A stretch of DNA of 64,000 nucleotides from Ligustrum vulgare (Eukaryota > Streptophyta > Magnoliopsida > Lamiales > Oleaceae), in the NCBI GenBank assembly GCA_963555705.1, contig OY743190.1, forward strand, positions 35,260,929-35,324,928, read 5' to 3'. Positions 22,531 to 33,779 of the stretch are shown here, in pieces. The translations under genes and the position numbers were made by a program. Every line of letters begins with the position of its first letter. The first letter of the stretch is position 1. The notes under the pieces are model-generated. The model did no database searches, had not been told where the DNA came from, and saw nothing but the letters and a program-made list of their open reading frames with translations.

Positions 22531-23226
22531 ATGGCTGTGGTTGACTTCAACGCAATGTCTGTACGTGATTTCCTCATAAGGGAACAACTATTGATAACTC
22601 AAGGAGTTGAAGAGGATGATATGCTAGTAGCAGATTTTATCATAGGAGAGCGACAACAAGATTTAAAAGCCAAATATGAAGTTAATGAAGCTATCATGGA
22701 TACATTACCTGCTTCATTATTTGTCTCACTCTCAACTAAATTTGATGTGCTTGATTTGCCATGTGAGGTATTTCTTTTACCAAGCGTAAATGAACATCAA
22801 TTAAGGGAATCAGCTCTACCGGGCTTTCAACAAACAGACCAAGAGGAAAATAATTGTCATGAAGATGCCACTGTCTCATTGTCAACAATTCAGGATCTGG
22901 ATATCAAGCTCAATGAAACCTCAATCAAAGAAGAAACTCATACGGAAATAGAGTAGTTGATCACAATAAGGGAAACAAAACCAGAGATATTGAAAGATGT
23001 AGACTGTACCATGCAATACTCCAACTCCATTGACTGTGCAATAATTGATTTCGTCATTGGCACAGACGAGATGATTGAAGTTTATGTATTGAAGTTTGAA
23101 TCAATTTGTGACATCAAGAAACATGACATAGGCAAAGTGAGCTTTTGGAGTAGGAATGAGAATTGGTACAAGTTCAACCGACACAAGCAAAGAAGGTCAT
23201 CAAAAGCCTTGTTTAAAGTTCCTTGA
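22531..23226 (+). pseudogene. Gag-related ORF of element 2 with an internal amber codon
   Basis: The ORF starts with an ATG at 22531 and shows no zinc knuckle. An in-frame TAG at 22954-22956 divides it into 141 and 89 codons. The aligned codon in element 1 is GAG, so this looks like a single-base nonsense change, although read-through is possible. Shared blocks with element 1 are EENNCHED, SLSTIQDLDIKLNETSIKEE, DFVIGTDEMIEVYVLKFES and KFNRHKQRRSSKALFKV at the end. The N-terminal half (MAVVDFNAMSVRDFLIREQL) differs from element 1. Function of the shared domain is unknown. Confidence 0.7.
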
Positions 23227-23229
23227 ACG

Positions 23230-23305
23230 ACCAATGCAATTTGCAAAAAGTCTAGCTCTAGACTATAAATTAAGCGCTTGTTAGGAGGCAACCCAATTTT
23301 TCAAA
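23230..23305 (+). promoter_or_regulatory. Conserved non-coding motif after ORF (element 2)
   Basis: AGTCTAGCTCTAGACT forms a 7-bp hairpin. It is followed by AAGCGCTTGTTAGGAGGCAA and CCCAATTT. The order and spacing match 4040-4110 in element 1. Confidence 0.6.
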
Positions 23306-23309
23306 CCAT

Positions 23310-25270
23310 TTTCTTTAGTTATTTTGTTTATTTCTTTTGAGTTATTTTATTGCTTGATTGTTGTTTAGTTACTTGACATTGCATTTTAGGAGCACTAGTG
23401 TATTTAGATTGCATGCATTGAGTTGTTATGTGCTTTAGATAATTCGAGTATTCTATTTTGCACATTCTTGCACTTTTAGTTTCCATTGCATTTCTATTTG
23501 TTTTGCTGCTTTTTATCACAATCTTCCACTTGCTCAACTATCTTAGGATATGTGCATATAGTTTAGAAGTTGGTTACATGCATTTGGATGTGTTTAGGGG
23601 TCGAAAACGGAGTCCAAAATCGAAAAATGAAAAAATTTCAGGACACTGCCTTTTATACCGTGCGGTTGCACGGTTCAATACTGGACAATTTCGGCATATT
23701 CATTTATATGTTGAATTCTCTCATTTTAACCACTTTCAAACCTTTTTACCTCCCCCAAATCATCCCACATTGAGTCCCCATTACTTCCACAACATGTTAA
23801 CTCTATTTCATGTCTTGGATTGCATCAAAAACATTCAAGAGGTATGAATTTCTACACAATTTCACAAAATCATGCATGATCTTTTGTTCCTCATTCTTTT
23901 TGAAAATTGTGAAATTGTGAGTAGTTGATGATGGGTTTAGGCTAGGATTGGAGATATTGAATTGTGATTTGTAGGTGAAAAATTTTGGGTAAATTCAAGT
24001 CTCCAACTCTATGTTCTCCATTGATTTCTTCATGTGCTTGCAAGGTGTTTGAATTAATGTCACAATGAATGTTTTGTTGAGCTTTTGAAAATCTTTTTGG
24101 ATGATCACCTTCATTACATATTATACATCATTTGTGCATCGTTCAATCCATGTTTACACCGATTTAAAGCATGGAACTCAACTTGAACATCATTGCACTA
24201 CATGGCACCTCATTGCAAGGCCATTGCAGGCACCAGTGCACCTGTTTTCAGTTTCACTGCACCTACTTTGTCACATCTTTTCATGACCCAAATGAACTTC
24301 AAACTTGATGAATTTTTGATATGTTGTAAACCGAGTTATGTACTTTCATATGTCCGGGACATGTCTCGGAAAATTTTCACTTTTTCGAGGCGATGTCAAG
24401 GGCTGAAAATAAGTGGTCGACCACTTTTCAAAGTTTTTCTAAGTCCTATTTTGGATGTGTTGTGTTGATTTTCTTTAGTTCCTATGTGATAATTATGCTT
24501 CTAATGACCATTAATGTTTATTTGCAAGGAACATATCATTATGGGACACTTCAAGCCGAACATGAAAAAGAAAGTAGATGGTCATTTCATTTAAGTCAAA
24601 GCTTCAAAAATGGGAACACCAACTCTCCAAACCCGGGAAGTACATTGACCCTCTTTGTTATTTCTATGTTTATTTTCTTTATTTGCTTTGAATAATTGAG
24701 AACAATGTATGATTCTAGTTTGAGGGTGTCATTCATGTGCTCTCATATACACATTCATTCGATTTTGGGTAGAAAATTCAAAAAAATTGAAAGATGTAAA
24801 AAAATCATAAAAAGTGAAAAATTTGAACATTTTTTGTTGATTTATTTATTGCTTATGATATGATATGAATTGACTTTTGTACTTTAGTTAGAAAATAGGG
24901 CAACATGCGAGCTAAATTTTTCTTAACATTCATCCATATGAGACTGTAATCAAATTTGAGCACATAGCCACTTCGAATAAAAACTTGTGTAGGTAGATGC
25001 TTGATAGTTGTGGGTAAATTTGTGCAATTTGAACATAGAACTGACTGAAAAATCCTAAACCTTAAGAAAATTTAGATCTCGACCTGAAATGTAGAACCAA
25101 ACTGCTCAAGAAGCAGTTTGGGAGTGAGAAGGTTAGTATGAGTATGCATTGATGGATTGAGAATTTGAAGTTTTAATTTTACATCTATAGTGTAAGGGAT
25201 TTCGATCAACAAGTATAAACCATAAAAAACAGCATAAAAACAGAAAAATGCTGAAGGTCTTATTTCGCTC
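23310..25270 (+). other. Non-coding interior of element 2
   Basis: No recognised coding sequence. A 7-bp hairpin ACCGTGC-GGTT-GCACGGT lies near 23657-23674, and GCACC/GTGCA words recur at 24190-24270. Confidence 0.5.
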
Positions 25271-25276
25271 TTCAAA

Positions 25277-25560
25277 TGCCTTTTTGACTCGAGTAAGTAA
25301 GTCTGAGGGGTTCTCTGAACCTGGTACCCTAAGCTCAACTGAGTTGGGAGCTGCCGACCTAAAGCTCGCTACAGGGGTCAACTAGAAAGCAAGTACGGAG
25401 AGTGGACTTACACATAAGACACAAAAACATCTTTAACTTTTCTGTTTAAGCCTTTATGACTCGGGTAATTAAGTCTGAGTGGTTCTCTAAACCTGGTACC
25501 CTAAGCTCAACTGAGTTGGGAGCTGCCGACCTAAAGCTCGCTATAGGGGTCATATAGAAA
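25277..25560 (+). repeat. Duplicated hairpin-bearing motif near the 3' end of element 2
   Basis: Two units (about 25277-25383 and 25450-25556) correspond to 5176-5455 of element 1. Each contains the hairpin AGCTC-AACT-GAGTT followed by GGGAGCTGCCGACCTAAAGC and TCGCTA(C/T)AGGGGTCA. Against element 1, two stem pairs are exchanged (T-A for C-G, C-G for G-C). Confidence 0.72.
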
Positions 25561-26139
25561 GCAAGTATGAAAAGTATTGCACAAAGATGGTAAAAGACAA
25601 GGACATTAAAAGAAAAAGTCGTCTATATGAAAGAAAAATGGAATAAAATGGTATAAGCTTTGTTGATTGAAATTCCTAACACTTTGTTAATTATTCCTGG
25701 TCTGTCGTGCATACTTGTCTAATCCTAACTGCTTTGTGTGGAAAAATGCAATTTATACATGTTTAGAAACCACATCAATAGGAAAGACCTTGGGATATGA
25801 GAGAAAAGCAGTAAGGTTGTGATCATCCATGAGAGGGTAAGGAAAATCAAAAGAAAATCATTGTTGACCACATGGGATTTGGGCTTACTTTTGCATAAAA
25901 AGTCACACATTGTCAAGTTTATTTTTTTACATAAGTTTGCATTCGATTTTTGGCTATTCACACACACAATGAAGTCGAGTATCAGATGAATGAAAATATT
26001 TTATGTTTTTCATATTTATTTGCTAAAGTGATTGGTCATTTGGATTATCGAAGCGCGTGGTAAATAAGTTGACAAAAGCAAAAATATATATTTTTATTTA
26101 ATTTGCATTTTCACATTTATAGTTTAGTTTTATTTTGTT

Positions 26140-26172
26140 CGAGGACGAACAATAATTCAAGTTTGGGGGTGT
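26140..26172 (+). other. Polypurine tract region of element 2
   Basis: TCGAGGACGAACAATAATTC and AAGTTTGGGGGTGT directly precede the 3' LTR, as in element 1. Confidence 0.72.
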
Positions 26173-26984
26173 TGATAAGTGTATTTTATACACTTATTTT
26201 TATTCTAAAAGTAGGATTTTAATTGTTTGTTCAAGAATATTTGCTATTTATTTTGTTGCTATTTGTTTATATTTTAGGAAAAACTGCAAAGTCGAGAAAA
26301 CAATGGAATTGAAGCCAAAATCAAGCAATTGGATGATAAAAATGTCAAAGTGTGCCAATGAAGAGTGGATGAAGTAGATCAAGGGCTCAATTGGAAGAAT
26401 AATCAAAGAAAAAATCAAATTTGGGAGAAATTAGAAGCTCAAGGACTAAAGTATACAAATCAAATGAAGAAGAACCAAATTGCAAATACTCAATGATTGA
26501 TCCGGACCATGATACGATACTTGAATATTGCTAGGAGTCAATTGGATACAATTAAAAGTCAAAAGGGAATGAAATATGATAAGAATATTACCATAAATTC
26601 ATTTCAATCACACAAGATTTTTTGGGCAGATTTTTGGTCAGGCTTTGAAACCTAATTTCGGGGTAGTAAATGCTCAAATTGGGAAAATACTATTTGAGGA
26701 AAAATCGTAGTCCTTTAAGTTATCTTTCTAAAGGAGGTTGAATCACCTCGATCGGATGAGGGAATAGAAAGATATAACTAAAATACTGAATGATGTGTAG
26801 TGACAAAAAGATCTCTCGTGAATGTAACTTTCCTTATTCGGTTGGAATTCTTTTGGAAGTCAATTTGGACAAGATTTTTAGCATTATTTCTCCCCAAGTA
26901 ACCTAAATTCCTAGAACATCTATATATACTAGACTTGAGGCACGAAATTAAGGGTTCCCAACTTGTGAAATTCATGCCAAAACG
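26173..26984 (+). repeat. Truncated 3' LTR of element 2
   Basis: It matches the first half of 20727-22350 up to CATGCCAAAACG, then the sequence changes abruptly at about 26985. Confidence 0.85.
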
Positions 26985-26989
26985 CTAAT

Positions 26990-27720
26990 ATCCATCATTA
27001 ATCATTTTCTAACTTGAGCGAAGGAAAAAGAGTACAGCTGCTCCCCCTGATATTGTCCATCATTAATTATTGAGTCTAATATCCAAAATGACATCAATGA
27101 TAAGTAATACAAATCATGTACTGAAATTTGAAGTTCTGAAGTGCTGAAGTGCTTCAGTACTTTAGTGCTGCCTCGTTAAAACCTTGTTAGTAAAACCCAA
27201 TGGGACAAAATCTGAACAAAGGAAAAAGAGTACAACCGCTACCTCGTTAAAACCTTGTCAGGAAAACCTAGTAGGAAAAAACCTGGACGAAGGAAAAAGA
27301 GTACAACATGATTCTCCCCCTGAAGTGTGCAATCAAGTATTCATGAATCTTTTAAATAATGATATCATCTTTCGTCTGGAATATGTATATATGAAAATCT
27401 TCTTGTGTGTAGCCGATATCATAACATTCTTCATAAGATGTCTATGATTTTCTTCATTTGTTGATATCATTCCAGCACAATTTAAAGTGAGAGCTTGTTG
27501 TTGAATTATTACTTGCAGATAGTTGTGATAATGTCTCAAAAACCTTACTAGGAAAACCCTGTGGGACAAAACCTTAGCGAAGGGAAAAAGAGTATATTAT
27601 TCTCATTGATACTCCATAATTGCTGGCTCATTAAAAACCTTGCTAGGAAAACCCTGTGAGACAAAACCTCAACTAAGGGAAAAAGAGTGCAGCGCGTATT
27701 TGTTCCCTTCATAGGAATAT
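26990..27720 (-). repeat. Copia-type 3'-end remnant with tandem repeated U5-like motif
   Basis: On the minus strand the string CTCTTTTTCC ... GGTTTTGTCCCA(C/T)..GGGTTTTCCTA(G)CAAGGTTTTTAA(C)GAG occurs about four times (ends near 27171, 27241, 27535 and 27628 in plus coordinates). It lies next to polypurine-tract-like CAGGGGGAG at 27034-27042 and 27314-27322. I know this string from LTRs of plant copia elements. No pol is present. Confidence 0.5.
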
Positions 27721-29640
27721 CACAAGTATATTAATGCAATCTCAAATCATTTCATCAAACATATAGTTTGTGATGAGCTTTTATAAATATTTTATAACTC
27801 ATTTATAATGTCATAGCTCATTTATGATGTACTGAACTTGCTATACCAAGCAATGTTTAGTTAGTTGACTGATTGAATTACTCAAATCTAGAATTGATTC
27901 ACTTCTGGTGCAACTATCAAAATCTAGAATTCACTTCTGATGAATAATTAAATATTCATTTTCAAATTCACTTCATTTTCGGTGGATAATATAATTTTAC
28001 ATATTGAAAATCAATTGCATGCCCAAATATTCAAATATAATAATAGTACACTCCAATTTCATTTTCAACATATTATATTATGGGGTCATATGTATCATTC
28101 TTCATATGATTTTATTTTAAGAATCACATTTCATTCTATAATGATACTATTCTGGGTAAATTGAATCTTTCAATGATTTATACCTGTATGTTCTTGCACT
28201 TTATAAACTTCAATTTCTACTTTGCAGGAGTATAATCAATCATTGAAATAGATATCAATTTCGACATATAATCTATAATCATTTCCTTTGAAATCCCAAC
28301 GTACAGCGATCAACTGGTACATCAAAGAAAACTCCCAAAGTACCGAGATGAGAATCACACTTTTTGATTTCACTCATTGGTATATCAAAGAGCTCAAACT
28401 AGTGATCTAGATTATAGTCACATCCACCATATGTCATGTCAGTTCTTTGAAAAATTTCGCGCGCAACGAGTCGTCTTTTACGACTGTGTAATATTTTTCA
28501 TTTGTACAAATAACTACTGGCATTACACATTTAAGTGTTTTGGACTTCGGTCCTATAACAATAATCCCTACATTGGGATTTTTATATTTGGCCAAAGTAT
28601 TTTAATTTCAAAAACCTCATTTTCATAAGAGGGTTGTGTGTAGTCGACTTATTTATCGATTCCATTTCATCTCAATATATACATAACATAGAGAGATCTC
28701 TTTGTATATTCTATCATCAGGCTTAAATCTCTTATCATTTAACTATGTCCCTTTTACTCACTATAAGTATTTAGCCTCAAAGGGATCATCTCAATTATTC
28801 AAGAGATATTTGTTTTTGGAATCGATTGTCATTATGCTTCAGGCATAATTACGCTTTAAGCTTGATCATGCTTCATGCGTGTTATTGTTTAATTTCCCCA
28901 TAATATTCAAGAATCTTGTATTATATCAGCCGGCTAAAAATGTCTCAACACATGTCATTCATAATTATGGATATAATCACAATCATATATCTAAGTGCAT
29001 TTTGTTGGAGTGTATATAGATATCGCACTTTTTAGAAATCATAAAGTTTTACAAGCTAATCTTTATTTCATCGTATTGACATGTTTGTATGTAGAAGACT
29101 ATTGCTGCATGAGAAATATTTATATTCAAATTGTTCTTGTAGCAAATAAATTGAGGCTTTTAATCTGCTAAACCATTAGAAATATAATATTCTATTATCT
29201 CAACTAATTCGTAAAATCATTAATGACTTTAAGATATATTCATGCTAGCATTTATCACTTTGCTTGTAATATCATTACTTGAGCAAATAATCAGTCATTC
29301 ATTTTCTTAGTGAGATAATTAATTTGCTTTTGAGAACAAGCAGCAATGATAACTTGTTAACCTGAACAATCTTCTGGTCCTTCAATGAATGCCATTTTGC
29401 ATTCTCAAAAAACTTCATTATCGAATTGGAGTCTAACCAATCATTATAAAACTTATAATTCAACAAGATATTTTACTTTCTGGTTCAATACAGTATTCAT
29501 TTCATCAGTACGTATTTCTGTATAGTTCAAATCAGTATACTTTTATTACTTTTAGTATACCGGAAAAATCAGGTACAATATCCAAGAAAATATCTCACGG
29601 TCTCAATCTTATCGCCAAATCTTCCCTTATATCGAAAAAG
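27721..29640. other. AT-rich sequence without recognised gene
   Basis: Probably more copia-derived non-coding DNA (words such as ATGCTTCAGGCATAATTACG and GCTTGATCATGCTTCATGCG repeat a stem). No coding sequence or terminal repeats were identified. Confidence 0.4.
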
Positions 29641-29789
29641 GTGATGACGCATTATCTCATTGTTCCCACCTTTTCAATAATTTATCCCATTATTTTTTGA
29701 TGGAATCGATATCATGCGGGGCGCTCCTTTACGCGTTTAAATAATGCATTTAAATAGATCGTTTGGGAAGAGATTAGATCCATAAAAAA

Positions 29790-30335
29790 ATGGATGTTAT
29801 ATTATCAAATATTCGCAAATATTATTCTAATCTTCTGGTAAATGTTTTGAAAAAGATTTACCGAGTTCAACTTGAAAGATTGAGGCTGCTGATAGATCAA
29901 GGCATTCCAGAAGATGTTCGTTGGTTGATCGAATCAAAAGTTCGATTAGCTGGTGAATTACCAGATTCATTTTCTAACCATAAGCCTGGCTTAGGTAAGA
30001 GTACTTTTGCAAAGAAGTGAAGAGCAAAAAGATTAAATAGTTGCTACAAATGTGCTCGATGGACATGTAATACCCGTTTTAAGTCAGTAGGATATTCATC
30101 CATAAATCGAGATGATAAGATAGACTTCATTAAGGGTGGACTGAGTAAGGAGTCATTGGATGATATCCAATTGACTCTTGAGACGCACCCTAGTGGGTAT
30201 GTGCAGCGTGAGCTACTATCTTTATGGGCTAAATTCATCGTTGATAAAGAACGTTATAGTCTCAAAAATATAGTAGCAAAAGATCCTGTTTGCCAGGCTG
30301 TTATAAACAATGATGTTTTGGCTATTCAGCATTGA
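29790..30335 (+). pseudogene. Cysteine-rich ORF resembling a plant-virus nucleic-acid-binding protein, broken
   Basis: One frame is open from an ATG at 29790 to TGA at 30333, except for a single in-frame TGA at 30018-30020. The first about 60 residues are helix-rich. Around the internal stop lies GLGKSTFAKK, then after it RAKRLNSCYKCARWTC and about 20 residues later IDFIKGGLS. A glycine/serine lead-in, a basic run, AKRL and a CX2C pair are the layout of the small nucleic-acid-binding proteins encoded at the 3' end of carlavirus-like (Betaflexiviridae) genomes, but the usual second cysteine pair is incomplete. The last about 70 residues (THPSGYVQRELLSLWAKF) match nothing I know. Immediately after the stop AAG|GTAAAT looks like a splice donor leading to the LOG sequence. 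Either an endogenous viral fragment or an unknown plant gene. Confidence 0.45.
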
Positions 30336-30341
30336 TACAAG

Positions 30342-30617
30342 GTAAATCAGTATATTGTGTGTATATATTTGCACATATATTTATAAAATATTTTCATGTT
30401 TCATTTCTCGAGCATTGATAAAGTGTATTGAAAAATCACCGAAAGGTAAGTTTTATCAAAAGTAGTGTAATTTAGTCAGAAGTAGGTTTTCACTTTTTCA
30501 AAAGACGAGCAGTAAATAGTGAAGTTTTTCAAGTTTAAAAAGCCAATGATTTTCACAGTTTCATGCATCCCAAAATATCATTTTCTCATAAGTTTTTCCT
30601 TCCTTATACTCTCAAAG
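30342..30617 (+). other. Candidate intron joining the cysteine-rich ORF to the LOG sequence
   Basis: It starts ACAAG|GTAAATCAG and ends after a pyrimidine tract (TTTTTCCTTCCTTATACTCT) with CAAAG|GTG. Length 276 bp. Both sides are in phase 0 in the respective frames. Splicing is inferred from sequence only. Confidence 0.4.
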
Positions 30618-31225
30618 GTGGAAGGACCAAAACTTCGACATATCAAAACTATCTGTGTATTTTGTGGATCAAAAGTAGGGAAATGTTTTGGGTATCTAAA
30701 AGAAGCAGTGGATTTAGGAATGAAGTTGGGAGAGAAATGTATCAATCTAGTATATGAAGGAGGTAGCAGTGGATTGATGGGTTGTGTTTCACAATCCGCT
30801 CAAACAGAGAAAGCAAGAGTGATAGGTGTTATACCCGTTCCTTTAGCTGATATCGCAGGAAAAACACGAGGGCATGAAGTACAGACGTTATCTATCCATG
30901 AACGCATAATTTGCATGTTATATGGTTTTGATGCCTTCATAGCCCTGCCCGGAGGTTTTGGTTCTTTAGAGGAAATCTTTAATATTACCTCATGGGCTCA
31001 ATTAGATCTCCTATTTGGATTTTAAATGTTAACAATTTCTTTGATGGTTTGCTAAAATTTCTTGATTATGCTGTGGAACAGGGATTCATCTCTCCATTTT
31101 TTAGGAGAATCCTTATTTCTGCTCCTACTATCGAGGAACTGCAGGATAAGTTGCAATCATATATTCCAATACAAGATCTAGCAGGATTAAATATAGATTG
31201 GTCGCAAGGAAGGGGAATCAAGTGA
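30618..31225 (+). pseudogene. LONELY GUY (LOG) cytokinin phosphoribohydrolase pseudogene
   Basis: LOG enzymes convert cytokinin riboside monophosphates to free cytokinins in the cytosol. Recognisable blocks in order: IKTICVFCGSK, INLVYEGGSSGLMG, RVIGVIPVPLADIAGKT, IHERIICM (family: MHERKAxM), DAFIALPGGFGSLEEIF (family active site PGGxGTxxE, here S for T) and TSWAQL. The frame shifts at about 31010-31024, where the few residues before KP are missing. The rest (LNVNNFFDGLL, YAVEQGFISP, ILISAPTIEEL, LNIDWSQG) is open to 31225. Plant LOG genes have several introns, whereas this coding part has none, as in a retroposed copy. No initiator ATG fits the LOG start; homology begins at the inferred acceptor site. 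Almost certainly inactive. Confidence 0.85.
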
Positions 31226-31229
31226 AAAT

Positions 31230-32920
31230 AAAGTCCGGTTAATGTAAATTTATCCTTGTGAATCTCAAAATATTGTGGGTGGTAGAGTATGGGGTATTCT
31301 TACTCTTGAGACACACATTTTTGAATGTTTCTTTATTTCCTCAAAAGATCAGAGGTAGTAGGATACGGCTACTCCCGAAACACATCTCTAATTTTGAGGA
31401 TCATAAATGTTTCCCCCTTTTTGTATTTTGCATGTATGACTCGTTTATACTTCTTTAGGAGCAATAATAATAATATCATTTCAGTATGTTTAGATGATAT
31501 TTTTTACTTCTTCTTGAGTAAATATGTACTTCTTCTAGAATACATAAGTGTTCGTGTAAGAACTTTTCCAGATATTTATCATCTAATATTCATCTCATAA
31601 TAATGATGAGATTATTTTCACATTAGCCATATCCGTCCTATCATGTGATATTATCTTATTATACATCAAAATTTTCTTGTTGGATAATTCATTTTTATCT
31701 ATCTTTTTAATACAGATAATGGTAACTTCAGGTACTATTTGATAAAATATTTTTATCAACATTCACTAACTTTTTTGGTAATGATAACTTCTGGTATCAT
31801 TTGATAAAATATTTTCTAACTTTAGTATTGATAACTTCTGGTATCATTTAATGAAGTATCAAATAATAATAATATTGTATATATATTAACAATAATAATA
31901 CTGGGGTTATACCACAACTTATATATGTTGACAACAACCTCTAATATGTTAGAATTAACTAACAACTGAGGTGTTTATAAAACTTGAATATATGTAAAAT
32001 ATTCCATGTATTCAATTGATAGACCGACCATATAGGCGGTGTCAACATAATGAAATAATTACCTTTCTTGAGTGAGCGAGTCATATCTTCCAAGGTATTC
32101 ATAATAGTCCAATCCGTTACGATAATGAGTCATATCCAGTTAAGGTATAAATCCAGTCCATAATAACTCAATCCATCACGGTATGACCATAATTATATTA
32201 CTTATACTTTGTTTAAACTCTTTAATTTATTTTGTTGATCACATATTAATCGTTAATTTACAATTAATATACTTTTATGTATTACCAAGGGCAAAATGGT
32301 CCATATTTTAATATATTGCTCATATGGATAAATCAAAACCGTCAATATGTTTAAAATTTAATTTAGAATAAACTTACTTTTGGTCCGAAGCTCAAAATCC
32401 CGTCGAAAGTGCTCCAAAAACAGTTTTTAAGAAAACCGCCACGTTCAACCGCCGTAAAATTTCAAAACTACACAAAATAGAAAAGTAAGATCATAGAAAA
32501 ATCCAAAATATCAAGACGAACAAACTGTTTTTTGACGCCATCGCTGGATTATTCGTCACACGCCGTCACGACGTCCGTGCGTGGGCTTCACGCGCCACCG
32601 CGCCGGTGACTTTGCCGTCGACACGCGTCGATGACGGAGGATCGTCCCGTCATTGTAGTCATGGATCTAATCTCAGATCATCGTTTGGATATACGGTTTA
32701 GTGTGAATTTGCTTTGAAAGTTTCGGGTTACACATTTTTTCCAATTTTCTATAGTCTTGGAATTGATTTTCTAATCAATGATGTATAAATGATTTTCTAA
32801 TACCAAAAACACTATATTTGGAAAATTAAATGTTGATTAATAATAATCTGGTTTCTGATACAGATGTTCATCATTTAGATTTAACTGTAGAGTATACTCT
32901 CGTCATATTACTCAATAAGA
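31230..32920. other. AT-rich non-coding DNA
   Basis: The phrase TAACTTCTGGTATCATTTGA or a variant recurs three times at 31725-31850. GTCATATC..CAGT(T/C) and GTAATCC words recur at 32080-32190. A GC-richer patch (32530-32660) has no ORF. Possibly retrotransposon leader or LTR sequence. Confidence 0.35.
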
Positions 32921-32924
32921 TAGA

Positions 32925-32965
32925 GACTCATGCTGATAACGTGTTGTGAAACTATCAAAATCTAA
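32925..32965 (-). other. Copia-leader-like motif
   Basis: On the minus strand ACAACACGTTATCAGCATGA resembles the sequence found just after the 5' LTR in many plant copia elements. No LTR pair was found around it. Confidence 0.3.
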
Positions 32966-33234
32966 TTATAACACATGTAGCATTTTTATTTTAATTAATT
33001 TTGTTTTTTTAAAGTTTCAAATTCAATAATATTTTCTATTGAAATTTTATTTAAATTATATTTTTTATTTGATATGATTGTAAAATTAAGATATTTTTTA
33101 AATTATGATTTAAAAATTATATATTATGTGGTTATTATGAACACGGTAAGACTCATGGCAACTTAAACGTCACAATTGAATTACGAAAATACAAATATAC
33201 CCCAAAAATTTGACAATTCACAAAATAGTACTCT

Positions 33235-33750
33235 TCATCTTCCCCTCAACAGAGATTTCTCGGCAGTGTCCATCTCTTCAAGGATTCTTTGCTTTCTCTT
33301 AGCCGGAATCGGCGCGGTCGGACCGAAGCTAACGTAATGGCCGGAAACAGCATTAAGCGCGGAATACGTATCGCGAAATGAGGCTCGGCCCAGCAAAGCC
33401 TTTTCCCTCCTATACTTGGCCACCCAGGAATTGGACGTTTCCCTTAACTGAGCCACTGCAGAGTCTATTTTAGGGTCATTTTTGTCCAGAGTAATGGTGG
33501 TTCTGACCTTGTTGATTACTTCCTCCGTCTCCTTTACGTACTCGTCTTCTGAGGCGGCACATGCAGGCGTCACTGGTAGGAGTAAAACAGGAGAGACAAA
33601 ACCAGCCACAAGAGATAAAAGGTCGCGACGGCGAGTGGATAATGCGGTTGTGGCATTGTTGAAAGAGTTGGTGGTGATGAGTTTTGATCTGATAGGTACA
33701 AGGGATTTTGATGTGGAAGTGGTAGGGGTGATCAAAGTTGGGGAAGCCAT
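33235..33750 (-). CDS. PSB27-1: Photosystem II repair protein PSB27-H1, chloroplast precursor
   Basis: A complete 171-residue, single-exon ORF. Residues 1-45 are Ser/Thr-rich and low in acid, a chloroplast transit peptide. A twin-arginine-like RRRDLLSLVAG followed by a hydrophobic stretch ending in ACA near residue 65 is the thylakoid lumen signal. The mature part has the conserved Psb27 sequence: YVKETEEVINKVRTTI, LRETSNSWVAKYRREKALLG, RASFRDTYSALNAVSGHYVS and FGPTAPIPAKRKQRILEEMD. Psb27 (PF13326) binds CP43 of assembling or damaged photosystem II on the lumenal side and helps assembly and repair of the manganese cluster. Length and lack of introns fit plant PSB27-H1. The ATG at 33750 is the only reasonable start. 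Confidence 0.96.
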   Translation of the reverse strand: MASPTLITPTTSTSKSLVPIRSKLITTNSFNNATTALSTRRRDLLSLVAGFVSPVLLLPVTPACAASEDEYVKETEEVINKVRTTITLDKNDPKIDSAVAQLRETSNSWVAKYRREKALLGRASFRDTYSALNAVSGHYVSFGPTAPIPAKRKQRILEEMDTAEKSLLRGR

Positions 33751-33779
33751 GGCTTAGATTGTAGGAAGAGAAATAGTTG

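Larger units (their letters stand above)
20727..26984 (+). mobile_element. Non-autonomous LTR retrotransposon related to element 1 (element 2), 3' truncated
   Basis: The 5' LTR (20727-22350) begins TGATAAGTG and ends AGCGTTATCA, followed by a tRNA-Asp-type PBS. One gag-related ORF (22531-23226) with an internal TAG, the GCGCTT..GGCAACC motif, two hairpin units and a polypurine tract follow. The 3' LTR starts at 26173 and stops at about 26984, half-way, where copia-like sequence begins. LTR divergence is clearly higher than in element 1, so it is older. No pol. Its target duplication cannot be tested because the 3' end is lost. Confidence 0.9.

Noticed and set aside
30618..31225. Functional LOG enzyme
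   Set aside because: Frame shift near 31010-31024 with loss of the residues before KP, altered core motifs and no own start codon.
33482..33757. Plus-strand 91-codon frame
   Set aside because: Shadow of the PSB27 coding sequence on the opposite strand.
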